NCBI GenBank assembly: GCA_964390645.1
Contig: CAYMLL010000063.1
Coordinates: 1 to 28,999 of the forward strand
DNA: 28,999 nucleotides
From: CAYMLL01 sp964390645
GTDB lineage: Bacteria; Planctomycetota; UBA8108
Direction: 5' to 3'
The position numbers were made by a program, and so were the translations under genes. Shown here in pieces: positions 1 through 8,363 of the stretch (position 1 is the stretch's first letter; each line of letters opens with the position of its first letter). The notes below the pieces were generated by a model, which worked only from the letters and a program-made list of their open reading frames with translations, was not told the DNA's origin and made no database searches.

Positions 1-40
1 CCGACCGCTCGAGGGGTTTGCGGGTGGTCAGCTGGGCCTG

Positions 41-1924
41 TCAAGCGAGGTGCTGGAGAGATATCCACCCTTCGAGGTTAAGGCTGGTGAGTTTGGTCAA
101 GTTGGCCAATGCATCGACATTCTGGAGAGTGGAATCGTATATCTTGTAACTACTCATGCTCAGGTCCAGGCTGATGAGACGGCTCCACTGGGTCGGCGCA
201 TCGCCGTAGCCGTGCGCGTAGACGCCATCGCGACGCGCCACCCCATCGAGCGCGCTCGACCCGTCCGGCAAGCGCAGGTCGGCGGGCGCCCTGGAGCCGG
301 CCGCAGCGACGATCGCGAGCCTGAGCGGCTCGTACATCCCCTGGCGCGTGCTCTCGTCCACGAAGACGCGCCGCTCGATCGGGTGGTCGACGACGACGAC
401 CTCGACGCCGTCGAGGTAGGCCGTCTCGCGCAGCTCCTCGGTCACCGCGAGCCGCAGCTTCCCGTCGACGACCGCCAGCGCGGAGCCGTCGATGCGCACA
501 TGCTCCTGAGGGTCCTTGTGAGGCGGCGTCCCCGGCGGCAGCCACTCGTCGAGCGGCGCGATGCCGAGAACGTCGGTGAGGAACACCCAGCCCTTCGGTC
601 CCCATCCGTAAAGAAAGGGACAGCTCGCGACCAGGCCCGCCTTCTGCCGGAATGACACGCTCCCGGCCGCATCGATCGCGAGGTCGCTCGCGGGGATCGC
701 CTGGATGATGCCCTGCGGCCAGCGCAGACGCAGTCCGTCGATCTCGCTGCGGTCCAAGCGTCCGAGCCCGAGGTGCAGCCCGTCGGCCTCCTTGATCATG
801 CGGCTCTGGTAGATGCGACCCGCAAACTGCTCGACGACCGTCCCGACCGCCCGGCCGTTGTCCTTGCCGCCCTGCGGCCGCACACGCCACGAGACGTAGG
901 CCGGCGTCGCCGTGCGCGCCAGCACCTTCGTCGTCCCGTCGGCCCGCTCCACCCTCGCCTCGAGCGCTCCATCACCGTCGAAGTCCGCCGCGACAATGCT
1001 TCTCGCGGCGCCGCCGATCGACACCGGTGGCTCCGCATCGAGCCTCCCACCTGCGATGTTCCGCAACACACCGAGCCCCGCTTCGGTGGCCAGGAGCACA
1101 TCGAGATCGCCGTCGTTGTCGACGTCCCCGACGCAGGCATCGGCGATCTTCCCGTAGTCCTCTCTCGAGCCCTCGACGACGACGCCGGCGTGAAACGTGT
1201 ACGGCACGCCGAGTGGATCACCGTTCTTGACCAGCTTCCAGCCGTCCGGTGAAGCGCCGAAGATATCCGGTGCGCCGTCGTTGTCGAGGTCCTCCACGAG
1301 TACATGCCTGGCGCCGTCCAGCTGCACGATGGCGACGTGGTCAAAGGTGCCGTCCCGCTTGTTGAGAAACAGGTGAACCGGGCCGACACCGCCGGCGAAT
1401 ACAAAGTCGAGGTCGTTCGCCTGATCGACGTCATGAGCGTCGAGAGACAGCGGCCCGTCGACACTCGCCTTGAAGGAGCCGAAGGGCTCGAAGCGCAGAA
1501 ACGTCCTGTCTCCGTTGTTGCGCAGAATCCACGGTGTCGCCGTGGCGCTCCCTCCCCCGACATCCTCGACGACGCGCAGCACGAGCGCATCCAGGTCGCC
1601 GTCATGATCGGCATCGAAGAGACGCAGGTCATGAAGCGTCGCGCCGTCACCCGCGACGGCCAGCTGCGAGTGCGGAGACGGAGGGGCGTCGTCCTTGCCG
1701 AGCAGCAGCCGCACGACGCCGCCGCTTCGCGAGACGACGTCGAGGATGCCGTCGTTGTCGATGTCGCCGGACGCCACGGGGTCGACGCCCTCGCCCGCCG
1801 GACTCGCAGCGCCCGCCGTGACCGCCTTGCCCACGCTCTGCTCGGTGACATCCCGCCACTGGAGCCTCGCCCTCGGGGGCTCGACCCGCCCGCGGTCCAT
1901 CGGACGCAGCGTCACCCGCGTCAT
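41..1924 (-). CDS. FG-GAP/VCBS and ASPIC/UnbV (CRTAC1-type) protein with LRR-like tail
   Basis: A 627-residue protein of the CRTAC1/ASPIC-UnbV type; these are exported repeat proteins with no settled biochemical role. Calcium-binding-like FG-GAP/VCBS blades (repeated D-D-G-D-L-D motifs such as DHDGDLDALV and DNDGDLDVLL) fill about residues 45-330, an ASPIC/UnbV-like segment follows at about 345-430, and the conserved 'CPFLYGWGPKGWVFLTDVLG' block starts near 435. It has no signal peptide. Its ATG directly follows the UAG of the upstream TPR gene and is in the same frame, so it may be the C-terminal half of one TPR-CRTAC1 lipoprotein (export is then inferred). The last 47 residues, from about position 184 down to the stop, change abruptly to a leucine-rich repeat (LTKLTSLNL, NVDALANL) with visibly lower GC. 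That tail is atypical of the family and suggests recombination or an assembly chimera. Confidence 0.85.
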   Translation of the reverse strand: MTRVTLRPMDRGRVEPPRARLQWRDVTEQSVGKAVTAGAASPAGEGVDPVASGDIDNDGILDVVSRSGGVVRLLLGKDDAPPSPHSQLAVAGDGATLHDLRLFDADHDGDLDALVLRVVEDVGGGSATATPWILRNNGDRTFLRFEPFGSFKASVDGPLSLDAHDVDQANDLDFVFAGGVGPVHLFLNKRDGTFDHVAIVQLDGARHVLVEDLDNDGAPDIFGASPDGWKLVKNGDPLGVPYTFHAGVVVEGSREDYGKIADACVGDVDNDGDLDVLLATEAGLGVLRNIAGGRLDAEPPVSIGGAARSIVAADFDGDGALEARVERADGTTKVLARTATPAYVSWRVRPQGGKDNGRAVGTVVEQFAGRIYQSRMIKEADGLHLGLGRLDRSEIDGLRLRWPQGIIQAIPASDLAIDAAGSVSFRQKAGLVASCPFLYGWGPKGWVFLTDVLGIAPLDEWLPPGTPPHKDPQEHVRIDGSALAVVDGKLRLAVTEELRETAYLDGVEVVVVDHPIERRVFVDESTRQGMYEPLRLAIVAAAGSRAPADLRLPDGSSALDGVARRDGVYAHGYGDAPTQWSRLISLDLSMSSYKIYDSTLQNVDALANLTKLTSLNLEGWISLQHLA

Positions 1925-2635
1925 CTAGCACTTCTCGAGATCGCGCTCGCCGTCCTCCTCAGGAATCGACTTGAAGATCTCGCGCTGCTTCCTCGCCTCC
2001 TCGCGCCTCTTCTGCCGCCCGAGCACGAGCGAAAGCTTGTAGTTGGCCCCACGATGGCGCGGCGCCAGGGCGAGGATGCTCCTCAGGCTCTTCTCGCTCG
2101 CCGCGTAGTCCCTCGTCTCCTCGAGCATGAACGCCAGCTGGTAGAGCGCCTTGACATGGCCCGGCAGGCGCTCGGTGACGCGCCGGAACGCGTCCGCTCC
2201 CTCCGCGGGCTCGCCGAGACGCTTGAGCCCCAGCCCGGCGACGTAGTCGAGATCCGGCGGCGAGCCATCGCCGAAGAGCTCGCGCGCCCTGCTCACGTGC
2301 TTCTGCGACGCACCGGCCTCGCCGGCGAAAACGAGGACCTTCGCTAGGTTGAGATGGTCCATCGGCACGTCGGGCTCGACCTCGAGCAGACGGCGAAGAA
2401 GACGCGCTGCCTCCTCGTAGCCCTCGTTCGAGTCACGGTCGGCATGAAGCTTCGCAAGGTTGCGCAGCCGGTGCGGGTCGGCCAGCTCTCCGTCGAGGCC
2501 GGCACCGGTGACCGCGGGCTCGCGCGACGCAGAGCCGGCACCGGAGCCACCATCTTCCGAGCATGAGAACGCCACCGACGCGAGCGTCAGCACGACAGCC
2601 CGTCCGTCAACGCGAGACACGTGAAGTTGTCGCAT
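1925..2635 (-). CDS. TPR lipoprotein
   Basis: A 236-residue tetratricopeptide protein. The N-terminus has Arg residues, a hydrophobic stretch (VVLTLASVAFSC) and a plausible lipobox ending at Cys, so an envelope lipoprotein is likely. TPR-type helices run from about residue 55 to 225 (for example LRRLLEVEPDVPMDHLNLAK, ALYQLAFMLEETRDYAASEK). It ends in EKC followed by UAG at 1925-1927; the next codon in the same frame is the ATG of the downstream FG-GAP gene. TPR plus FG-GAP in one polypeptide is a familiar planctomycete architecture, so the UAG may split an ancestral single gene. The start lies 12 nt after the stop of the upstream CRTAC1-redoxin gene, which indicates one transcript. No strong Shine-Dalgarno sequence is visible. 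Confidence 0.8.
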   Translation of the reverse strand: MRQLHVSRVDGRAVVLTLASVAFSCSEDGGSGAGSASREPAVTGAGLDGELADPHRLRNLAKLHADRDSNEGYEEAARLLRRLLEVEPDVPMDHLNLAKVLVFAGEAGASQKHVSRARELFGDGSPPDLDYVAGLGLKRLGEPAEGADAFRRVTERLPGHVKALYQLAFMLEETRDYAASEKSLRSILALAPRHRGANYKLSLVLGRQKRREEARKQREIFKSIPEEDGERDLEKC

Positions 2636-2647
2636 GGTACGCGAAGA

Positions 2648-3739
2648 TCAGAGATCCCCGTCCTCGAGCTTGCCCTGAACGATGCGCTCGATGCGGCCGT
2701 CTGTCGAAACGACCATCGAGAGCGGAATCGCCAGTCGGTCCAGATCGAGCAGCGCGTCCGCAGCGCCACCCTCGACCCGGAGCGACTCGTAGCTCAGTGA
2801 GCGCCGCTGCCAGAGCTGCGCGATGCGCTCACGGCGCGAGGCGGGGTCGAGGCTGACACCGACGACACGGAACCGTCCGTCGGCGTGGAGCTTCTCGAGA
2901 ACCCGCAGCTCCTTGACGCACGAGACGCAGGTGGTCGCCCAGAAGTTGATGAGGAGCTTGAGATCGCCGCCACTCCCGAGCGTCCGCGCCCCACCGTCGG
3001 CATCCAGGAGCGAGAGCTCGGGTAGCCGCCCACCGATCCCGACGCGAACACCGCGCGGCGGCGGATCGGCGAAGGAGAACGTCCTCGCGGCATAGCTCCC
3101 GGGCTCCTCGACACCCTCGACGAGGAGATACCTGCGGCTGGTCTCCAGACCCTCGAAGCTCTGCACCTGCCGTCCCGGCCAGCGCACCACGACATCGACG
3201 CTGCGCGCCTCGCCGACACCGAAGATCAGCTCCTGTGCGTGCTGCGACTCGAAGCCGGAGCCGCAACCGAGGACCTGGGCCTGCCTCGACCCGTCGGCCT
3301 CGACACGGACGATCGCGCCGATGGGATCCGGCCCTCCCTCGGCAGACCGCAGACGGATCTTGAGGAACCGCGCGCCCTCTGCCCTCGGCGTGTTGTTGCG
3401 GAACAGCATGTGACAGTCGCGCTGGATCGCGTTGACGAAGAGATCCGGATCTCCGTCGTCATCGAAGTCCGCCACAACGCTCGCCCGACAGTCACCCTCG
3501 CAGTCCGCACCGGAGAGGTCCGAGACATCATCGAAGCGTACGCCGTCCCCCGAACGACTCGACAGGAAGACCTTGTTGCGCTCGAAGCCGCTGAAGGAGA
3601 GTCCCTGCTGGAAGATCAGCCCCATGTGGTCCTGCTGGTAGCGATCGCTGCCGGGTCTCTCGAGCGTGATGGCGGCCGTCGAGATCACGTCCTTCGCCGA
3701 CGCTTCGTCCTTCGAGTCACCGATGCAAGACGCCACCAC
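2648..3739 (-). CDS. C-terminal part of CRTAC1-type lipoprotein: VCBS + ASPIC/UnbV + thioredoxin-like (TlpA) domain
   Basis: A 363-residue open frame read from a GTG, in the same frame as the N-terminal part at 3758-5533 and separated from it only by a UGA and six sense codons. Read through, the region gives the family's continuous sequence (SLKDT, stop, SVYWRHVVAS), so this is almost certainly the C-terminal part of the same gene. It holds the last FG-GAP blade (DFDDDGDPDLFVNA), an ASPIC/UnbV domain (GAIVRVEADG, HAQELIFGVG, VVVRWPG) and then a thioredoxin-fold domain of the TlpA/redoxin class with the active-site motif WATTCVSCVKEL and a cis-Pro segment (IPLSMVV). As a free-standing protein it would lack a signal peptide and could not reach the envelope, where a TlpA-like domain would be expected to work. 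Confidence 0.75.
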   Translation of the reverse strand: MVASCIGDSKDEASAKDVISTAAITLERPGSDRYQQDHMGLIFQQGLSFSGFERNKVFLSSRSGDGVRFDDVSDLSGADCEGDCRASVVADFDDDGDPDLFVNAIQRDCHMLFRNNTPRAEGARFLKIRLRSAEGGPDPIGAIVRVEADGSRQAQVLGCGSGFESQHAQELIFGVGEARSVDVVVRWPGRQVQSFEGLETSRRYLLVEGVEEPGSYAARTFSFADPPPRGVRVGIGGRLPELSLLDADGGARTLGSGGDLKLLINFWATTCVSCVKELRVLEKLHADGRFRVVGVSLDPASRRERIAQLWQRRSLSYESLRVEGGAADALLDLDRLAIPLSMVVSTDGRIERIVQGKLEDGDL

Positions 3740-3757
3740 GTGGCGCCAGTAGACGCT

Positions 3758-5533
3758 TCACGTGTCCTTCAGCGAGTCGCCCGAGATGAACCCGTTCGAC
3801 ACGTAGACATCCTGCCGGCCGTCGAGATCGATGTCGAGAAGAGCGGGGCTCCATGCCCACGATGCGCCGATCCCTCCCCTCTCGGCCGCCAGCGGCTCGA
3901 AGCCGCCCGAGGCCGTCTGCAGGAAGATCGAGTTGCCGGCGGCGAGCTTCGCCAGCGTCTTCTCGACCGACGAGACCCCGTCGCCGGACTCGCCGGAACC
4001 CGCGCCCGCCAGACGGCCGAGGATACGCTTGCCCGCCGACGAGGACATGTTGGAGACGTAGAGATCGAGACGCCCGTCCGCGTCGAGGTCACCCCACGCG
4101 ACGCCCATGCCGTTGCCGGTGTCGAGCACGCCGAGCTGCGCCGCGACGTTCTCGAAGCTGCCGTCACCGCGATTGCGGTAGAGCGCGTTGTCACCGTAGT
4201 CGTTGGCGACGTAGAGGTCCTGATCCCCGTCCTCATCGTAGTCCGCGAAGGCGGCGGCGTAGCTCCAGTCAGTGCCGGCGACGCCCGCATCCCCCGCGGC
4301 GTCCTCGAAGGACTCGCCCCGCCGGTTCATCAGCAGCAGGTTCGGCTCCCCGTTCCTCGCCCGGTACCACGAGTCGGGGTAGACAGCGTCCAGGCGGTTG
4401 TAGTTCGAGACGTAGATATCGAGCCAGCCGTCGTTGTCGACGTCGGCGGCGCAGACCGTGAAGGCGCTCGTGTGGTGAAGGTGGAGCCCGACGTCCTCCG
4501 TCACCTCGACGAAGCGCCCCGCACCGTCGTTCCGGTAGAGCCGCGGTGAGTCGCCGTGTGGCACGCCGTCGACCGACCAGCCGACGTGCGCGCAGAAGAG
4601 GTCCTGGTCGCCGTCGCGGTCGTAGTCGAGGAAGAGCGGCCCGGTGACGCCGCCGGGTCCGGCCAGCCCGGCGCGCTCGGTGACATCCTCGAAGCGACCA
4701 TCACCGAGATTGCGCCAGAGGTGACGACGGGCCCCGGTCGTCGTGAAGATATCGTGCAGGCCGTCGTTGTCGAAGTCGGTCGCGGCGGCGCCGCGCCAGT
4801 AGAACCTGTCGTTGCCGGGCGTACCGAGACGCGGGCCGACCCATGCGAGTCCGGCAGACGCCGCGACGTCGGTGAAGATCGGCTGATCACGACGTGAGAC
4901 CCGCAGGCGCTCGAGAACGAAGCGCCGCAGCATCCACTTGCCGCCGCGGGAGACGACCTCCGCTCGCGCCCGACCGTGGAGGCTCCACGGACGAGCGCCC
5001 GGCTCGCGTCCTATGATCTGCACCGTCATTCGCAACACTCCACGGCCGCGGTCGGTCGAGAACTCGGCGCCGCGCGTCTTGAAGAACACGTATTCGACGG
5101 ACTCCAGCGCAGAGAGCGTGCTCTCGAGCGACGCGAGGAAGGCGACCCGATCGACGGGAGCCCGGCTCGGATCCCGTGACGCATCGCGGGTGCGCACTCC
5201 GTGCTCGCCGACGCTCTCCCGCCCGGCCCAGCCATCGAAGGCAACGCCGAGGAAGTCCCCGGTGAGATAGGCGCCGGCGCCGTCGTAGTCGCGCTTGCGA
5301 ACCAGGTCGGAGAGCTCGATCAGGCGGTTCGCGACCTCCTCGCTGGAACTCTCGACAAGCTCCATCTCCTCGATCCGCGAAGCGATCGCCGCCGGCTCGA
5401 GGCCGCTCGACAGCTCCACCGACGCGGGCTGCGGGGTCGTCGTCGGCGCACGTTCCGTGTCCGTGCACGACACGAGCGTCGCAAGCCCGAGAACGAACGC
5501 CCGGGGAGAGAGACTGCGAAAGGAACCCGGCAT
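3758..5533 (-). CDS. N-terminal part of CRTAC1-type VCBS-repeat lipoprotein, ended by in-frame UGA
   Basis: 591 residues from the ATG at 5533, chosen because AGGAG lies 7 nt upstream and the product starts with a clean lipoprotein signal (FVLGLATLVSC). An NTF2/SnoaL-like region (about residues 50-215, ending GKWMLRRFVLERL) precedes at least five FG-GAP/VCBS blades (DFDNDGLHDIFTT, DYDRDGDQDLFCAHV, DVDNDGWLDIYVSNYN, DYDEDGDQDLYVAND, DLDADGRLDLYVSN, DIDLDGRQDVYVSNG). It stops at UGA (3758-3760) after ISGDSLKDT, where family members normally continue with an acidic residue and an SFFWRQVV-like stretch; here the same frame continues SVYWRHVV. The UGA could be a nonsense mutation, a base-call error or a readthrough site. 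Full length with readthrough would be 961 residues (5533 to 2648). First gene of the minus-strand CRTAC1 operon. Confidence 0.8.
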   Translation of the reverse strand: MPGSFRSLSPRAFVLGLATLVSCTDTERAPTTTPQPASVELSSGLEPAAIASRIEEMELVESSSEEVANRLIELSDLVRKRDYDGAGAYLTGDFLGVAFDGWAGRESVGEHGVRTRDASRDPSRAPVDRVAFLASLESTLSALESVEYVFFKTRGAEFSTDRGRGVLRMTVQIIGREPGARPWSLHGRARAEVVSRGGKWMLRRFVLERLRVSRRDQPIFTDVAASAGLAWVGPRLGTPGNDRFYWRGAAATDFDNDGLHDIFTTTGARRHLWRNLGDGRFEDVTERAGLAGPGGVTGPLFLDYDRDGDQDLFCAHVGWSVDGVPHGDSPRLYRNDGAGRFVEVTEDVGLHLHHTSAFTVCAADVDNDGWLDIYVSNYNRLDAVYPDSWYRARNGEPNLLLMNRRGESFEDAAGDAGVAGTDWSYAAAFADYDEDGDQDLYVANDYGDNALYRNRGDGSFENVAAQLGVLDTGNGMGVAWGDLDADGRLDLYVSNMSSSAGKRILGRLAGAGSGESGDGVSSVEKTLAKLAAGNSIFLQTASGGFEPLAAERGGIGASWAWSPALLDIDLDGRQDVYVSNGFISGDSLKDT

Positions 5534-5922
5534 GCGTCGTCTCCTGCACCTTACACGGAGTACCAGCACTTTCCGTGCCTTTCCCGGGATATCGGCCCCG
5601 GACGCCCGGATTCTTGACCACGCAAGGCCCGCCCGGGCCGGCATGCGCCAACCCGGCACACGAAGATCGCATTTCTAGCGTGTCCGGTCGCGAGAAATCC
5701 GACCGCATCGCAAAGTAACCATCACGCCTGCACGCACAGGAAGCCCCGGCTTCCCGGGCCCTTTCCACCACCACCGACACCGCACAACGCTCGCGACAAG
5801 TGCCGTCGGGACGCGTCTACCGGCCCTCTTGATCCCGTGATGACGAGCTGCTATGGTGATCGGCTTGCCCTCGGGCGGCAACGCGTCCCGGGTGCCGATC
5901 CCGACACGATCCGGAGGCCGCA
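5534..5922 (+). other. Divergent intergenic region (389 bp)
   Basis: Lies between the minus-strand CRTAC1 operon and the plus-strand HAD/gnd genes and must hold both promoters. The plus-strand promoter is visible and listed separately. No convincing -35/-10 pair was found for the minus strand, and no ORF with family resemblance was seen. The Shine-Dalgarno AGGAG of the minus gene sits at about 5541-5545. Confidence 0.6.
5829..5857 (+). promoter_or_regulatory. Sigma70-like promoter for HAD phosphatase-gnd
   Basis: TTGATC (5829-5834), a 17-nt spacer and TATGGT (5852-5857), with a predicted start near 5864. This leaves a leader of about 58 nt with GGAGG before the ATG at 5923. Prediction by consensus match only. 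Confidence 0.5.
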
Positions 5923-6807
5923 ATGACCGACTACAAGGCGGCGCTCGAGGAGTTCAAGCCCGCCCACGGGTTCTTCGTGGGCATCGACTCCGACGGTTGC
6001 GCGTTCGACAGCATGGAGCTGAAGCACAAGGAGTGCTTCTGCCCCAACTACATCAACTACTTCGGCCTCCAGGCGGTGTCGAAGTACGCGCGCGAGTGCT
6101 GGGACTTCGTCAACCTGTACTCGGACACTCGCGGCTGCAACCGCTTCCTGGCGCTCATTCGTGCCCTCGACCGCCTGCGCGAGCGCCCCGAGGTGCAACG
6201 CCGCGGCGTCGAGGTGCCCAGACTCGACAGTCTCGAGGCCTTCAACGCGTCGGGCAATCCGCTGTCCAATCCGGCGCTCGAGGCCGCCATCGCCGACAAC
6301 GCGGACGACCAGCTCCGGCACCTGCTGCAGTGGAGCGAGCACGTCAACCGGGATGTCAAGCGCTTCGTCCACGGTGTCGCGCCCTTTCCCGACCTGCGCC
6401 CCTGCCTCGAGAAGCTGTCGACGAGCACCGATATGATGGTCGTCTCGTCGACCCCCGTCGAGGCCCTCAGGAACGAGTGGAAGGAGCACGACATCGAGAA
6501 GTTCGTCGCCCTGATCTGCGGGCAGGAGATGGGCTCCAAGAAGCAGGTGCTCGCCACGGCGCTGCCCCACTACGAGAAGGACCGCATCCTGATGATCGGC
6601 GACGCGCCCGGGGACCGCAACGCGGCGAAGGCGCACGGCGCGCTCTTCTTCCCCGTCGTCCCCGGCGACGAGGAAGCGTCCTGGACCCGGCTCCTCGAGG
6701 AAGGCATCGACCGCTTCCTTGCCGGGACCTACGCCGGCACCTACGAGGAGAAGCTGACGGCAGGGTTCCTCGCGAGGCTGCCCTCCGATCCGCCCTGGGA
6801 TACATAG
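5923..6807 (+). CDS. HAD-superfamily phosphatase
   Basis: A 294-residue haloacid-dehalogenase hydrolase, cytosolic (no signal peptide). Motif I is GIDSDGCAFDSM, with nucleophile D22 and acid/base D24; motif II is the Ser/Thr of MMVVSSTP; motif III is the Lys in GSKKQVL; motif IV is the metal-binding GDAPGD. The large insertion between motifs I and II forms an alpha-helical cap, as in C1-capped phosphatases. The substrate cannot be read from the sequence. The start has GGAGG five nt upstream. It lies 104 nt before gnd on the same strand, and the upstream promoter probably serves both, so a phosphosugar substrate is a reasonable but unproven guess. Confidence 0.85.
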   Translation: MTDYKAALEEFKPAHGFFVGIDSDGCAFDSMELKHKECFCPNYINYFGLQAVSKYARECWDFVNLYSDTRGCNRFLALIRALDRLRERPEVQRRGVEVPRLDSLEAFNASGNPLSNPALEAAIADNADDQLRHLLQWSEHVNRDVKRFVHGVAPFPDLRPCLEKLSTSTDMMVVSSTPVEALRNEWKEHDIEKFVALICGQEMGSKKQVLATALPHYEKDRILMIGDAPGDRNAAKAHGALFFPVVPGDEEASWTRLLEEGIDRFLAGTYAGTYEEKLTAGFLARLPSDPPWDT

Positions 6808-6911
6808 CCGGGAGCCCCGGAAGGAGAGCCGGCCCGCCCCTCGGAAGAAACGCGCGGAGTCCGAGACCCGACGCTGCGAAGAAACCCGATGCGAGAGACA
6901 GAACGAGCGAA

Positions 6912-8363
6912 ATGAGCACGACACCCTGCGACATCGGCCTGGTCGGCCTTGCGGTGATGGGCAAGAACCTGGTCCTCAACATGGAGGACCACGGCTACAG
7001 CGTCGCGGTCTTCAACCGGACGACCGCCCGCGTCGACGAGTTCATCGCCGAGCACCCCGACCGCAAGCTTCACGGCACCCACAGCATCGAGGAGCTCTGC
7101 GCGAAGCTCCGGAGCCCGCGCAAGATCATCCTGCTCGTCAAGGCCGGTCCGCCGGTGGACGACTTCATCGAATTGATCGTTCCACACCTCGACCCGGACG
7201 ACATCATCATCGACGCCGGCAACTCGCACTTTCCCGACACGATCCGCCGCACCGCGGACCTCCACGAGCGCGGATTGCGCTTCATCGGTACGGGCGTGTC
7301 CGGGGGCGAGGAGGGGGCGCGGTTCGGGCCGAGCATCATGCCCGGCGGATCTCCGAGTGCCTGGCCGGAGGTGAAGGACATATTCCAGGCGATCGCGGCA
7401 AAGGTCGGTCCTGATGACGCCCCGTGCTGCGAGTGGGTCGGCGACGATGGTGCCGGACACTACGTCAAGATGGTCCACAACGGCATCGAGTACGGCGACA
7501 TGCAGTTGATCTGCGAGGCGTACTTCCTGATGAAGGAGTCGCTCGGCATGTCGAGCGACGAGATGCATGAGGTCTTCGCGCGCTGGAACGAGGGAGACCT
7601 CGAGAGCTACCTGATCGAGATCACTCGGGACATTCTCGCGGTCAGGGACGAGGCGTCGGACGCTCCGCTCGTCGAGATGATCCTCGACACCGCCGGTCAA
7701 AAAGGCACGGGACGGTGGACGTCCGAGTCGGCGATCCAGCTCGGAATCTCGGCCCCGACCATCGTCGAGGCGGTGCTCGCGCGCGCGATCTCCGCACAGA
7801 AAGCGCAGAGGGTCGCTGCGTCCACCGAGCTCGAGGGACCGTCGGCGTCCTTCGAAGGCTCAAAGGAGGCGTTCATCGACGCGATCGAGAAGGCTCTGTA
7901 CTGCTCGAAGATCTGCTCCTACGCGCAGGGCTACGCGCTGATCCGCGCAGCGGCGAAGGAGTACGGGTGGAAGCTCGACTTCGGCAACATCGCGCTTCTG
8001 TGGCGCGGCGGCTGCATCATCCGTGCGGTCTTCCTCGAGCGCATCCGCGACGCCTTCGCGCGGTGCCCCGAGCTCGAGAACCTGCTCCTCGACCCCTTCT
8101 TCAAGAACGCCATCCATCAGAACCAGGAGGCCTGGCGCACAGTCGTCAGCCAGGCAATCCGGCTCGGCGTCCCCACGCCCGCGTTCAGCTCAGCGCTCGC
8201 CTACTACGACAGCTATCGACGCGAGGTGCTGCCGGCGAACCTGCTGCAGGCGCAGCGAGATTATTTCGGCTCCCACACCTACCGACGGATCGACGAGCCC
8301 GACGGCGAACCGGTGCACACCGACTGGGTCGGCATCACGAAGAAGACCAGAGACGGGGCTTGA
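6912..8363 (+). CDS. gnd: 6-phosphogluconate dehydrogenase (decarboxylating)
   Basis: A 483-residue enzyme that oxidises and decarboxylates 6-phosphogluconate to ribulose 5-phosphate with NADP+ in the pentose phosphate pathway. The Rossmann motif GLVGLAVMGKNL (residues 9-20) and the following FNRT match the NADP-binding start. The substrate-binding and catalytic blocks are present: VKAGPPVDD, DAGNSHFPDT, GTGVSGGEEGARFGPSIMPG, GAGHYVKMVHNGIEYGDMQ with the catalytic Lys/Asn, and DTAGQKGTGRWT. The C-terminal dimer tail (YYDSYRREVLPANLLQAQRD) is intact. The ATG at 6912 starts the protein just before the Rossmann strand; longer in-frame sequence upstream overlaps the HAD gene and is not family-like. 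Its length is normal for the long-chain class. It is convergent with the HARE-HTH gene downstream. Confidence 0.97.
   Translation: MSTTPCDIGLVGLAVMGKNLVLNMEDHGYSVAVFNRTTARVDEFIAEHPDRKLHGTHSIEELCAKLRSPRKIILLVKAGPPVDDFIELIVPHLDPDDIIIDAGNSHFPDTIRRTADLHERGLRFIGTGVSGGEEGARFGPSIMPGGSPSAWPEVKDIFQAIAAKVGPDDAPCCEWVGDDGAGHYVKMVHNGIEYGDMQLICEAYFLMKESLGMSSDEMHEVFARWNEGDLESYLIEITRDILAVRDEASDAPLVEMILDTAGQKGTGRWTSESAIQLGISAPTIVEAVLARAISAQKAQRVAASTELEGPSASFEGSKEAFIDAIEKALYCSKICSYAQGYALIRAAAKEYGWKLDFGNIALLWRGGCIIRAVFLERIRDAFARCPELENLLLDPFFKNAIHQNQEAWRTVVSQAIRLGVPTPAFSSALAYYDSYRREVLPANLLQAQRDYFGSHTYRRIDEPDGEPVHTDWVGITKKTRDGA

Noticed and set aside
1304..2347. Plus-strand ORF of 347 residues opposite the TPR/FG-GAP genes
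   Set aside because: Arg-rich shadow frame of GC-rich DNA; repeated DVD/VVV strings are antisense of FG-GAP motifs.
2633..2650. Fusion of the redoxin domain with the TPR gene through the same reading frame
   Set aside because: Although in frame, the redoxin domain ends naturally before UGA 2648 and the TPR protein begins with its own signal peptide, so this is a real gene boundary.
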